Assembly (NCBI GenBank): GCA_964036045.1
Contig: OZ038382.1
Location: forward strand, 142,860,961-142,924,960
Direction of reading: 5' to 3'
DNA length: 64,000 nucleotides
DNA from: Eutreptiella sp. 'Long Island Sound 2002'
Taxonomy: Eukaryota > Euglenozoa > Euglenophyceae > Eutreptiales > Eutreptiaceae
In this document: positions 24,501 through 37,206 of the stretch, piece after piece
Layout of the letters: each line of letters begins with the position of its first letter
How positions within the stretch are numbered: the first letter of the stretch is position 1
Made by a program: the position numbers and the translations under genes
The notes under the pieces: model-generated
Seen by the model: the letters and a program-made list of their open reading frames with translations, nothing else
What the model was told of the DNA's origin: nothing
Database searches by the model: none

Positions 24501-27500
24501 TGCGATGCCTGCTGCATTATTTGCACATTCAAGCGACTTCGCAGCCACACCAAAAAGTGCTGTACCGCCGCGTCGTAACTCCCAGCCCCAATTGGGTGGA
24601 CTCGCAGAAGCGTCTGTGCAATTTAAGGTACCGTGATCCGTTCGTGAAGTTTTTCTTACCCTTTTTGGGCCTCTCATAGTGCATTCGTCGCTTGTCCCTT
24701 TTGCCTGCAAAATGGGAGCGTCAGCCATAGTTACGTTCGTTATGTGCAGTTGAGTCAATGTGTGTGTACGTGTACATGTGAAAGGCTGGCTGCATGGTGA
24801 GTGACTGGTGCCGAAATTCTGCCATTCATTCCAAAACAGCAGTATCTGAGCCACAGTGCATGGAGTCCTTGTCGGTGCACCCTGTGTCTGCTGAGTCTGC
24901 AATCCCCTGTATTCGGATTGCATCCCATAGCCAGGGTTCCGAAGATTCGTTTCGGCAGTTTCAATTTAGAATTGCATCTTCTTGTTGTCTCATATTCAAT
25001 CGGTGGTACCACTCAATGGAGCCGCCCCCGGCGTGTGTTCGTATTTGTATGGCCCATGTGTGCGTACCTGCAACAAAGCAAGAAATCGTACAAATATTCC
25101 AAAAAATTCCCATGCAATATGAGTCAGAGAGTCATGAGGTTTGCCTGTGAATCCGAAATCAAATACGGAGGAAAAGCATTCGGCTTGTGCAAAATGTAAA
25201 AATGCTTTCTTGGAAGGAGTTGGTCATTGTGAGCTCACGACCATGTTCAATCCATCCAATATGAGGTTAGGCATATCGAGGCAGTGTAGCGGTTGGCCCC
25301 GAAAGTGTTCGGTCCCCTCATGCCCCCCATCTCACATTATGAGACCAACAATGACCTGATCATTTGCTTTGTCAACCAGGTCATTTGCTGGTGCTTGTCA
25401 CATGTGGCAACGTGTCTCTGTTTGCAGATGCCATGTCAAAGGTTGTATAGAAGATGCAGATTACAGAAGCGTTCATGTTGATTTTGCCAACAAGTTCATT
25501 GGAGGCGGCATTGTGGGCCGGGGCTGTGTTCAGGAGGAAATTCTGTTTGCTCTTTGCCCAGGTGTGTTTGTGCATTTAACATCTGCATGCTGCAGTGTGT
25601 GTACCGGATGAGGCTGTGCTCACTTTGGGCACACTTGAAGTCTGGCCGAACAATACGATGGCTGCAGTTTTGCCAAGATAGCTGTACTGGTAATTTGGAT
25701 TTATGGTCCAGTTCTTGACGTCATTCTGCAGCTTTTGCTGTCCAAAATTGCACTGCCATCCTCCTTGTACCATTTGTCTTGCTTGAATATTAGATGTTTG
25801 CAGTGGTGGTACAGATCAAGAAATGGCACGGATGGATTAAGGGGGGTGCTTCCCCTGCAGCACCTGTGGTGCGCCGGAAGAGAAATCGAAGTTCAATAGT
25901 AGTGTGGATCCTTTTGATGCTCGACAATGAATTTAGTCCTCCAAGTGGGCTAGTATGGGCCCACAAGTGGTCAATGTTGATTGTTGGACATCACTTTTGT
26001 AAGAGCTTTTGGAGCCACATGCGATGAATGCAGTCATTGTGGGGCCTAGGGGAGCCGTATGAAGCACAATGCAACAGGTGGGTGGCCTAGCATGTGGCGT
26101 TCGTCGCAACACTCGCATCTTGAAGGAGTATGGGCCTCCTTTGGCTGAATTCCATGGTGAAGTGGTCTTGTTGGACGCCGGTTTTCCATATGGAAATATG
26201 GTGCCATCCTGATTCCGAAGCCCAAGAACAAAAGCAGCTTCCAATGGTGGCTGCCACGTACAATAATGGACATGTTTGCTGAACGTTCACAATGGTTGCG
26301 GGGATTGTGTTACAGGGGGTTTATCTTCCCCTTTGGTGGAAGCACCCCCAAGTTTCATCTGCAAGGACAGGCAGAGTGGTGCCATCATTTTGGTACAGCA
26401 GAGAGTCCTGCTTCTCGGATGCCGGCCTTTCAAGACTATTTATCTCCACAAGTTTCTGTGCGACGTTGTGATCCAATATCCTTTTTTCTCTTGCTGGCAT
26501 TTGCAGAGCTCATTGCATCTCGATTGTTTACGGAGCATTTGGGGGATCAGGAGGCCATGATATTCGTTGGTGCACGACGATACAGCCAGTATCGAGGTAC
26601 AGTGCTGCAACGTGGGTGAAAGGTTCACATATGGCACCAGGTCCGTCCGGTGGGGGGGGGTACAGGGGGAAGATTATGGGGGTTAGGGACAGGTGGGGAA
26701 CTGCACACCCAGTAATTACGGTAAATTCAGGGTTGTGGTGCACCTGCCAACAGTAGAGTGACGGTCACCATCGCTCATTCCTGTGTATTGCACGGCGCTT
26801 GCACGGGTCCCCCGTGGTAACCTATTTGGAGGTCCCACAGTGCTTTGTGGGTTACAGGCGATTGCGCCATGGGCGGTACAGAGGGAGTATGGGTGGCAGG
26901 GTGGGGTGGGGAGAGGGGCTGATTTCATGCTGTTTAGCGAGATCTTTTGTTGTGGAATGCAAGTAAGCACCATTGGGAGCGAAGTGGGAAGCCTATCCTC
27001 ACTGACTTTGCTCCCAAGGTTTTCACGCTTTTCTGCCATGCAAAGACCACATCTACCGTGGTGTCATGTCTGGTGTGTATGTGTAAAGATGGGCCCAGAT
27101 GCAAGCTTGAAAAGGTTGTGTGACTGCAAATCGTGTATTACTGCCCTCCACACCGGATGATGTCCCCAGAGTTTGTCAACAAGTGGTAATGGGAAGGCGC
27201 ACCGAAAATCATTTACACATTTTTTGATGGTGTTTGGGCTCGTATGCACGCTGGGCACTTTGGCGAATGTGGTTCATCAGTCCCAGCAGCAGTAGTATGG
27301 ATGTGGTACCACGGGGCTCCAGAGGTACAACAGTGGGAGGGTGTTATGCCCTCCTGCTCACCAAAGACGATGTTCTGCACTGTGGAGCAGCTGCTGTCAT
27401 TTCACATTGGGATTTGCGCAACCCCCACCGCTGGACTGTCCGGGGGTTTAGACGGGACCGGGGGCTGGCCACAGCCTTCTCCAGTACCATCTACTCACGA

Positions 27501-30500
27501 TGGAGGTAGCACTCAACTCCCTGAGCTTCCCCCGTGCCCCCCCCCCGTTCTGAGTTTACCCCCCTACAACGTGCTGCCTCCTGCCAATGCCCGACCACCG
27601 CCCCCCCCCCCCCCAGCCCCCCGATCCCCCAAAGGTCTTTGCCTTAGGTGTCTGTGTCTCTTGCACTTCTCGCATTCCACCCCGTCCCATCCCCCACTCC
27701 AGCCCCCGTGGGCATGTCGGACTTGCAAGTAAGGGGGCGGGGTCAATAGGGCCCCCAAAATCGGGGGGGGGGGGCTTGGGAAAAGGGCTCAATCGACAGG
27801 CACCATGAAACAATTATCATTAACACTGGCGCCGCAGGCGCTGAAAATCACCTCGAAGAGCGGTTGTTAGATCAAGCACAGGCACAAGCGTCATATACCC
27901 CCCCCCCTTTTTTGGGGTCATTCGCGTAGCATACCCCAATGTATGTTTTTTGACGTCTAGACCTTTGTAAAATCATCACTTTAGGACCAAAAATGATCCC
28001 GCAAAGAAGTTTTGAAGTTCTTTGCGTATTGTGGCCGCCGTGTGTGTATTTGGACCTGGGTCCTGAAGACCTTTTTTCTTGTATATGGACCCCCTAACCC
28101 ATGGCGGGGGTCCCGGGTCCCAACTCCAGGTACCCCTAGTTCCCCCCCCCCCCCCCCCCATATGGTCCCTTGCTAGTGAGGAACTAGGCGTTTTCACACT
28201 GGATAGGCTGATTAGTGGCACGTGTAAATTGTTTGAAATTCCATTTTTCAGGAAACCCTTCCGTTGCCCCTAGGATGGGTTTGGGTGATCATTTGGTGAC
28301 AATACGGGTACTTGGGCGCCCATGGGGACCCACGTAGTGGCCACCGGGCCCGCCTAGCCCGAGCCATGGGCCCCCCAAAAGCTTCAAAATTGCTGTTTGT
28401 AGGTGGTGCAATGGCATTTAGTGTGTGCACAAACTGTCTAAGCAGTTTTCCACCCTGTACAGGTCAAAAATGGAAAATTTTGCAAAATCACATCGCAGAG
28501 GTTATTAGATCAAAGCCGCGCAGGCGTGTATATCGGGGAAAACGCCACATACCCCCCCTCTTTTTGGGCCTTTTTGGGGCTATTGACGTATCCTATCCCA
28601 AGGGGTTGAATCGTTTGTTTACCCCTTGTAAAACCATTATTTCATCCAATTAATGTACCCCCCAACGAGTCTTTGGTTTGGACCCCCGTAGAGCCCCCCC
28701 TTGAAACCCACTTTTTTGAGGTTTTGAGGGAGGTGGGGGGGGAGTCAAAAATGTCGAAAAAATGACCCCCCCCCCATGTTTTGGGTCGAAAATCATGAAT
28801 CTTTTGGTGTTTTTTTCGATTTTGCGCCGAAAATCTTTTTGGGGTCCCAACTCCATAGGGTTTGTATGCGTCGCAATGGGACGAGCACTTTTGATGCGGT
28901 TGATGCAGTTTTCAGCCATTTTTGCTATGCTGGCGGTTTTGGCGACCTCGGTGACTCCGTGGTCCCCACTCTGAGGGGTGTGAATGGGGATGTTGTGACA
29001 GTATATGCCTACTAGGATGCAAAAGGACGCTTTTTGCAGTCTATAGCCTTGCCGAGGGCTGTTCCATGCCCGTGCCAAAGACGCGAAATGATATTTCCAC
29101 CAATCATGGCTTTCATGAGTGAATGGGCCGGTGCACAATTTGCGAAGGCATTCTTTCAGCTTGTACAACTCAAAAATCGAAATTTACGAAACTTTTTTTT
29201 TATATTGTGATCAACTAAAATGACCATCCAAGGTATGTAAAGCATGTTTTAGGCCGTATTTATGTGTTTTTACCCTTATTATCTGGGAAAACGCCACATA
29301 CCCCCCCGTTTTGGGTTTTTTTGGGGCCTATTCGCGTACCCTACCCCAAGGAGTTGAATTGTTAGTTTAGCCCCTTGTAAAATGAAGATTTTGTCCAATA
29401 AACACACCCCCCAATGAGTTTTTTGTCTGGACCCCCTGCCCCCCCAGACCCCCCCGGTTGAAACCCACTTTTTTGAGACTAGTGGTAGCGGCACGTGAGG
29501 CGAATGGCCGGTTGTGGGTCTGTGTCTCACTTGGTTCGTTAGCCGCGATACACCGCCATCCCGTCCTGCAGTGGCAAGCGGAGACGGCGGGGCGAACTCC
29601 ACTGTTTGTGGGGGAGCGTGTCCGGAAACTGCCCATCTGCCACGGCACCGTGATCATAGGCACCACACGCACTTTCGTTTCATCATATGTTGGTTCCTGT
29701 GCCTCGCTATCAATTTGTGCTACTGTTGGGCCCCCTATGTCCCCAAGCCCTTCCCCGGTCCCCCTCTCCCGAACCAGCCGGCCTCTGAGAGTGGCCGGCC
29801 TCCGAGAGTGGCCAAGGCTCCGCCTGGAGTGGGGCATCGGCTGCCAGATTGTCTCAAGTACCATATGATGCGCAGGGTAAGCCGGCTCATCTTGGTGCGG
29901 GCCAGACAGAGCATGGTTGTCTCCCCCTGCATAACCTCATAAACTGGTTTCAGACTGCGCTACTCCTCACTATGTGTCACATCCGCGGCCACAGTCATTT
30001 GTGGGATCATCAGAGCATTCGACAGCTCAAAAACTCCGGGAGGTAATCTTAGGTACCATATGATGCACAAGGTAAGCCAGCTGAGCTTGGTGTGGACCAA
30101 TAAGAGTGTGGCAGCCCCCCACTGCGTACCCTGGTTTCAGACTCAAGTGACCCTCAATATGTGTCACATCCGCCACCACAATGATTTGTGGGGTCGTTGT
30201 AGCATCGGCTAGCTTAGAACCTTGGTTCCAAGAAGATGTCTTGGGTCACATATGATGCACGGGATACACCAACTCTTCGTGGTGTGGACTAGAAAGAGAG
30301 TGGATGTCTCCCATTGCTTAACCGGGTTTCAGACTTAGCAAATCCTCACTATGTGTCAAATCCGCCGCCACAGTCATTTGTGGGATCATCATAGCATTGG
30401 ACGACTCAAAAACATGGTTCCCAGAGGTGGACTTAGGTACCATATGATGCACAAGGTGAGCCAGCTCATCTTGGTGTGGACCATAAAGAGAGTGGCAATC

Positions 30501-33500
30501 TCCCATTGCTTAACCTAGTTTTGGTATCAACCACTCCTCGCTGGGTGCCACATCCGCTGCCACCGTCATTTGTCGGATCATCATCACATTGCATAGCTCG
30601 TAAACTGGGTTCCCAGAGGCTGTCTTGGGTCCCATACGGTGCACGGGGTATGCCAGCTCATCTTTGTGGGGACCAGAAAGGGCATTGATGTCTCCCATTG
30701 CTTAACCTAGTTTCAGACTCAACTAACCCTCACCGCCTGTCAAATCCGCTGCCACAGTGATTTGTGGGATCATCGTAGTATTGGGCAGCTCAAAACCTTG
30801 GTTCCGAGAAGGTGTCTTGGGTCCCACATGATGCAAAGGGTATGCCAACTCATTTTAGTGGGGACCAAAAAGGGAGTGGATGTCTCCCATTGCGTACCTT
30901 AGTTTTCAAACTCAGCTAATCCTCACTGCCTGTAATCCGCTGCCAGCGTGGTTTTTTGGGATCATCGTATTATTGGAGAGCTCCGAAACATGTCTCCGAG
31001 GGGTTGTGTAAGGTACCATATGATGCACAAGGTGAGTCACCTCATCTTGCTGTGGACCAGACAGAGTGTGGTAGCCTCCGGCTATATGAGCTTGTTTGAG
31101 ACTTAGCTAATCCTCATTATGTATTAGATTTGTTGCCTCAGTCATATGTGGGATGAACGTAGCATTGGACATTTTAGAACCATGGTTCCGCGAAGATGTC
31201 TCGGATGCCATATCATGCATAGGGTGCGCCAGCTTCATCTTGGTGTGGACCCAAAAGAGCGGGCCAATGTCCCATTGCTTAACCTGCTTTCAAACTCCAC
31301 TGATCCTTACTGGGTGTCACATTGGCTGCCCAAGTGATTTGTGGGATCATAGTAGCATTGGAGAGCTCCAAACCTTCGTTGTGAGAGGGTGTCTCAGGTA
31401 CCACGCTGCAGTTGACCGATTGGTTGCTATGGGGGGTCAGAGTATTGTAGTTTCCTGCGTTGGTGCTCTGGGCCGGCTCGCAGTGCTGTAGGTGCCCGCA
31501 TTGGTGCTCTAGGGTGGTGTAGAGTACTGTAAGTGTTGTACATCCGTTGCTTAAGGCTCATCTAAGCCCCGCTGCGTGTCAATCTGCCGCCACAGTGATT
31601 TGTGGGATCATCATACCGTTGGACAGCCCAGAAACATGCTTCGGAGAGGTTACTACACTGTTGTTGGCCAAGTCGGTGCTCGGGGGGGGGGGGGCCTCAG
31701 AGTACTGCAGTTGCCCGCATCGGTGCTCTAGGGGGGCTCAGAGTACTGTAATTGCCCGCATCGGTGTACTTCTGTGGATTTGAGTATTGTAGTTGTTGTA
31801 GTTGCTGAAACTGGTTTGGGACGCAGCTTGTCCGCGATGGGTATCACATCCGCTGCCATAGTGATTTGTGTGATCATTGTTCCCACATCGTGCTATTTTA
31901 TGCGCTACGGGTAGTGAACCTTCGAGAGATATGATTAGTGCCTTAGGAGTGAACGGTACTTGGCTCACATCATGCATGCAAGAATTTAAAGATTCGGTGG
32001 TACTTAATCTCTCGGCACTTGAGACCGATAATTTACCCTTCAAGGGGGTGGGTTATTCGTGGGATGCACTTGCACCATTTTTCAAAAACCACGAGGTAGT
32101 GGGAGCCGACAAGGATGGTGATCACATCATTATGTCTCTCCCTTGCTATTTGCTAGAACAAAAGGGTCATATGAACGGGGTGCATTCAAGTGGTTCCCAA
32201 ACATCTCATAAATTGTCGGCGCCGTCGCCGGATGCCCTCGAGGTATGGCTTTCCCATGGCTGTGGTTGGTTGACCTCGTTCCATTCCTTCATTCTTGCCT
32301 GCCTTCCTATAGAGTTGTCGAAAGCTTTTGCTACTTTTTTGCATAGTTTTCGTTTAAACCGGCTTGGATCCGTGTTGTGCGAAGCAATTTCAATCTGTGT
32401 TTTGTGAACCGGCCTGGACCTGCGTTGTGTTAACCAGCCTGAATCCCCATTGCGTCAACCTGTTTGGACCTGTGTTGTGTCAAGCAACTAGGATGCACGT
32501 TGTGTGAACCGGCTTGGATTGCCATTGTGTGAAGCAGCTTGCATCACCGTACACAGAACCGGCTCGGGTTTGCGTTGTGTTAACCAGCTTGTATCTCCAT
32601 TGTCTAAACCGGTATTGTGTGAAGCATCTTGGATATATTGTGTGAATCAATGTATTGTTCAAAGAATGGCGACCCAAGGCGGTTCACACAACGGAGAGCA
32701 AAGCCGGGTCACACAATAGATACCCAAGCCGGCTCAAACAACGGAGATACAAGCGGGTTAACACAATGGAGATCGAAGCACGTTCAACCAATGGCAATCC
32801 AAGCAGGGTCACACAACAGAGAACCAAGCGGCTTCACACAATGGGCATCCAACGCGGCGCACACAACGGAGATATAAGCTGGTTCACACAATGGAGATCC
32901 AAGCCGATTCACACCATGGCGACCGGAGCCGGCTCACAGGATGAAGATCCAGGCAGGTTCACAGCACGGATCCAAGCCAGTTCACACAACAGAGATTTAA
33001 GCCGGGTCACACAACGGGAAAACAAGCTGGTTCACACAATGGAGACCCAAGCCCATTCACACAATGGTGATCCAAGCCGGTTGCAACAATGGAGATCCAG
33101 GCTGGTTCACACAAAGGAGATCCAAGCCGGGTCACAAAACAGAGACGAAAGCCGGTTCAAACAACGGAGATCCCAGCGGACTGTTGACCGCCACCGTACC
33201 CGAGGTGGCACACGCGGGAGGGGGATGCCGCCGTGCCTGCATCCGGTGCGCAAGGGTACGGGAGGGCGAGGCGTATAGCCAAAATGGTCCACAAGCAAAT
33301 GGCTGCATGACAAACAGGAGGGTCACGGCGTAGTCCCATGTGCGTTGTTGTGGTGTTAGTTGCAAGTTTTTCATGTTGTGTGTGTCTCTGCGATGCTTGT
33401 GGGTCTATGTGACTAGTTCACACAATGGAAAGCAAAGCCGGTTCACACAACAAAGATCCAAGCGGGGGTCTCTATTGTGTGAAGCGGCTTGGATCCATTG

Positions 33501-36500
33501 TGTTAACCGGCTTGGATCTCCGTTGTGTGAGCCGGCTTGGGTCGTCATTGTGTGAACCAGCTTGCGTGTCCGTTCTGTGAAGTAGATGGGATCTCCGTTG
33601 TGCGAACCAGCTTGAATGTCCAGTGCGTGAACCGGCGTGAATCCATTGTGTGAACCAGCCCGCATCTGCATTATGTGACCGAGCTTGCATCGCCCTTGTG
33701 TGACCTGGCTTGGATCGCCATTGTGTGAACCGACTTGGGTCTCCAAGGTGTCAACCAGCTTGCATGTGCATTGCGTCAAGCACCTTGGATCTCCCTTGTG
33801 TGAACCAGCTTGGGTGTCCGTTGCGTGGACCCACTTGGATCTGCATTTTGTAAATTGGCTTGGAACCCCATTATGTGAACGGGCCTTTCTGCCTGTGTTG
33901 TGAACTAGCTTAGATTTCCATTGTGTGAAGCGCTTGGGACCTATGTTGTGTGAAGCAGCTTGGATATATGTTGTGTGAATCGGCTTGGATCTCCATTGTG
34001 TGAACCGGCTTGGATCGCCATTGTGTGAATCGGTTTGGATCTCTGTTGTGTGAACCGGCTTGGTTTTCCATTGTGTGTGGCACCTGCGATCACCGCTGTG
34101 TGAACCGGCTTGAATGTGTCTGGTGTGACCCGGCTGGGATCGCCATTGTGTGAACCAGCCTGGCTTTCCATTGTGTGACCCGGCTTGGATCCCCATTTTG
34201 TGAACCGGCTTGGATCTCTGTTGTGTGAACCGGCTGGGATCTTTGTTGTGTGACCCGGCTTGGATTGCCATTTTGTGAACGGGCTTCGATCTCCATTGTG
34301 TTTTCACCAGCTTGTATCTCCGTTGTTTGAGCCGGCTTGGGTGTCTATTGTGTGAAGCGGCTGGGATCCATTGTGTGAACCGGCTTGGATCTTCGTTGTG
34401 TGAACCGGCTGGGATCTCCGTTGTGTGACCCGGCTTGGATTGCCATTTTGTGAACGGGCTGCGATACCCATTGTGTTAACCAGCTTGTATCTCCGTTGTT
34501 TGAGCCCGCCTCGGTCTCTATGCTGTGAAGTGGCTGCGATTCATTGTGTGAACCGGCTTGGATCTTTGTTGTGTGAAGCGGCTTGGGTCGCCATTGTGTA
34601 AACCAGCTTGGATGTCCGTTGTTTGAGTCGGCCTGGATCTCCGTTGTGCGAACTAGCTTGAATGTCCTATGTGTGAACCGGCTTGGATCTGTGTCGTGTG
34701 AAGTAGCTTGGATCTCCATTGTGTGAACCAGTTTGGACCTGTGGGGTGTCAAGCAGCTTGGATGTATGTTGTGTCAATCGGCTTAGATCTCCATTGTGTG
34801 AACCGGCTTGGATCGCCGTTGTGTGAAGCGGCTTGGATCTCTGTTGTGTGAACCGGCTTGGATGTCCATTTTGTGAAACAGCCAAAGAGACCCTACAGCA
34901 GCGCAAAAACGCACACAACATGAGAATCCCGAAACCAACACCACAACGGCGCACAAGGGACTACGCCCTGACCCCTCCGTTTGTCATGCAGCCATTTGAT
35001 TGTGGACCACTTTGGCTATACGCCTTGCCCTCCCGTACCTTGGGCACCACACAGAGGCACGGCGGCATCTCCCTCCCGCGTGTGCCACCGCGTTTTGTAG
35101 CGGTAGTTTTTGTAGTGGCAAGCGCCTTTTGAACAACGCCGTTGCAAACAATGTTGCAAACAAATGGCAAACAAGTTCATTTGCTCTTCTTGCGAACAAC
35201 ATGAGCGCATGGCATCAGAAATTAGTGCAAGGGGTACATGCAACCAATGCACCAAGGTCACTTCCTCTTCTTGCCAACAAAAGCCCATGGCATTTGAAAT
35301 TCGTGCAAGAGGTACATTCAACCGATGTACCAAGGTCAATTGCCCTTCTTGCCAACAGGAGCGCATGGAATCAGAAATTAGTGCAAGAGGTACATGCAAC
35401 CGATGTACCAAGGTCACTAGCCCTTCTTGCCAACAAAAGCACATGGCATAAGAAATCAGTGCAAGAGGTACATACAACCGATGTACCAAAGTCACTTGTT
35501 CTTCTTGCCGACGAGAGCGCATGGCATCAGAAATCGATGCAAGCGGAGCATGCAACCGATGCACTAAGGTTACCTATCCATCCTGCCAACAAAAGCGCAT
35601 GGCAAGAGGTACATGAAACCGATTTACCAAGGCCACTTGCCCTTCGTGCCAACAGGAGCGCATGGCATCAGAAATTCCTGCAAGAGGTATATGCAACCAA
35701 TGTACCAAGGTCGCCTGCCCTTCTTGCCAACAAAAGCGCATGGCATAAGAAATTAGTGCAAGAGGGACATGCCAGCAATGCACGAAGCTCACATGTCCGT
35801 CTTGCCGACAAGAGTGTGTGCACTCAGAATTTGGTAAACATGCGACATGCCAACGGTGTGGAACTATATGCTGCCCATGTTGCAAGGTTGAAAGAATGAA
35901 GTGTGAATTCAATGCTGGAGGTGCTGACTAAAGATATGTGCATTTTCAAGCCGCGGGACTACAATGCGCTTCGTGCAACGAATTAAAGCCAAAATAAAAA
36001 AAATAGCATTAGGCAGCAACAGAAGATGCATACATTGCTCACAAAACCAAAAGAAGCCCACTAAGCGTTCATTGCAAGATGCACCGCAATGTTTCTCTTG
36101 TGGTATTGAGCGGTTGTGTGAAGACTTTACACAGAGCTAATGGAAACTTGGTACCAAAAAGCGTTGTTCTTCTCGTGTTGCTTCAGAAAGTTTCAAACGA
36201 GTTGAAGAACAAGAGAAAGGCAAGGGGCAAAGTATGCATCCCTTGCAGCACTCCTCACAAAAAGGTCTTAACGAAAAGCTAACAACCAAAGATCCACCAC
36301 AAGCCATCATTAGTGATGATGAAGAATATGCATTACCCCCGAGAAAGAAGAGACATGCTATTCACAAAGATGAGTCAACTGGTCATCGACACAAACTTTT
36401 CACCAATGACGATGAAGAGCATGTTTTACATACAAAGCGATTTAAGAAGAGCCATACCAAAAAAAGGCCTCATGAAGATCCGCACACTTAATTTCCCCAC

Positions 36501-37170
36501 AAGCGCAAACCACAAAAAACCCAAGACACTGCATCATCATCAACATGACCAGAGCACAATGCTTGCTTGATCTCCCCATTGCTTCATATCCAGCAATGTA
36601 TGAATATTTGGACAAGAACAATTTTGAAGTTGGCATGCAATTTGCTTGGAGCTACAAACAAAGCTAACATCCGCAAGCAATCTCTTCACCTATCAGTGAA
36701 GCTTCACCCGGACAAAGATCAAACCAACATTCATGCCAATGAACGATTTGCATTACTTCTTAGGGCATATGAGATGTTGCAAAAGATGCCATAATGATGC
36801 ACAGTGTAAGGCACATCCAAAGAAGTAATGGTGTGCATGCTAGTAGTCAACCGCAACATCATGCATTACGGATGTAAGATGTGCGTTACCTGGGGTGGCC
36901 GGACTCAAGTGGGATCAATGACTTGAGCTTCGCAACAGGTAGAGCCGGTAGCAATATGGTGATTGGTTGCACTTGCCAAAGGCCGAAGCGTGATTCACAT
37001 TTAAGTCTACCTTTACAACTCTTCATACATATCCACCAATAGCATTTTGCAACAATTACGTGTGTCCATTTAGCCCTATGTTACTCTCCCTGAGGCCACC
37101 ATTTATGATTTAAAGCTAGCTACATTGGTGAGCAAGCGGCACGCAAACCAAAAAAGCTTGGTGGGTATAC

Positions 37171-37206
<36 letters not shown>

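Noticed and set aside
29458-29868. Overlapping frames of about 140 codons in GC-rich DNA
   Set aside because: Both strands and two phases are open, with no recognisable domain and no link to PARG exons by phase.
32655-34307. Open frames of 200 to 300 codons with HTMEIQAGSHNGDPS-type repeats
   Set aside because: They are the 25-bp satellite read through; the period is not a multiple of three and all frames give similar repeats.
35000-35899. A 299-codon plus-strand frame over the zinc repeats
   Set aside because: It is another phase of the 78-bp repeats. The frame with regular CxxC pairs is the more convincing one despite its stops.
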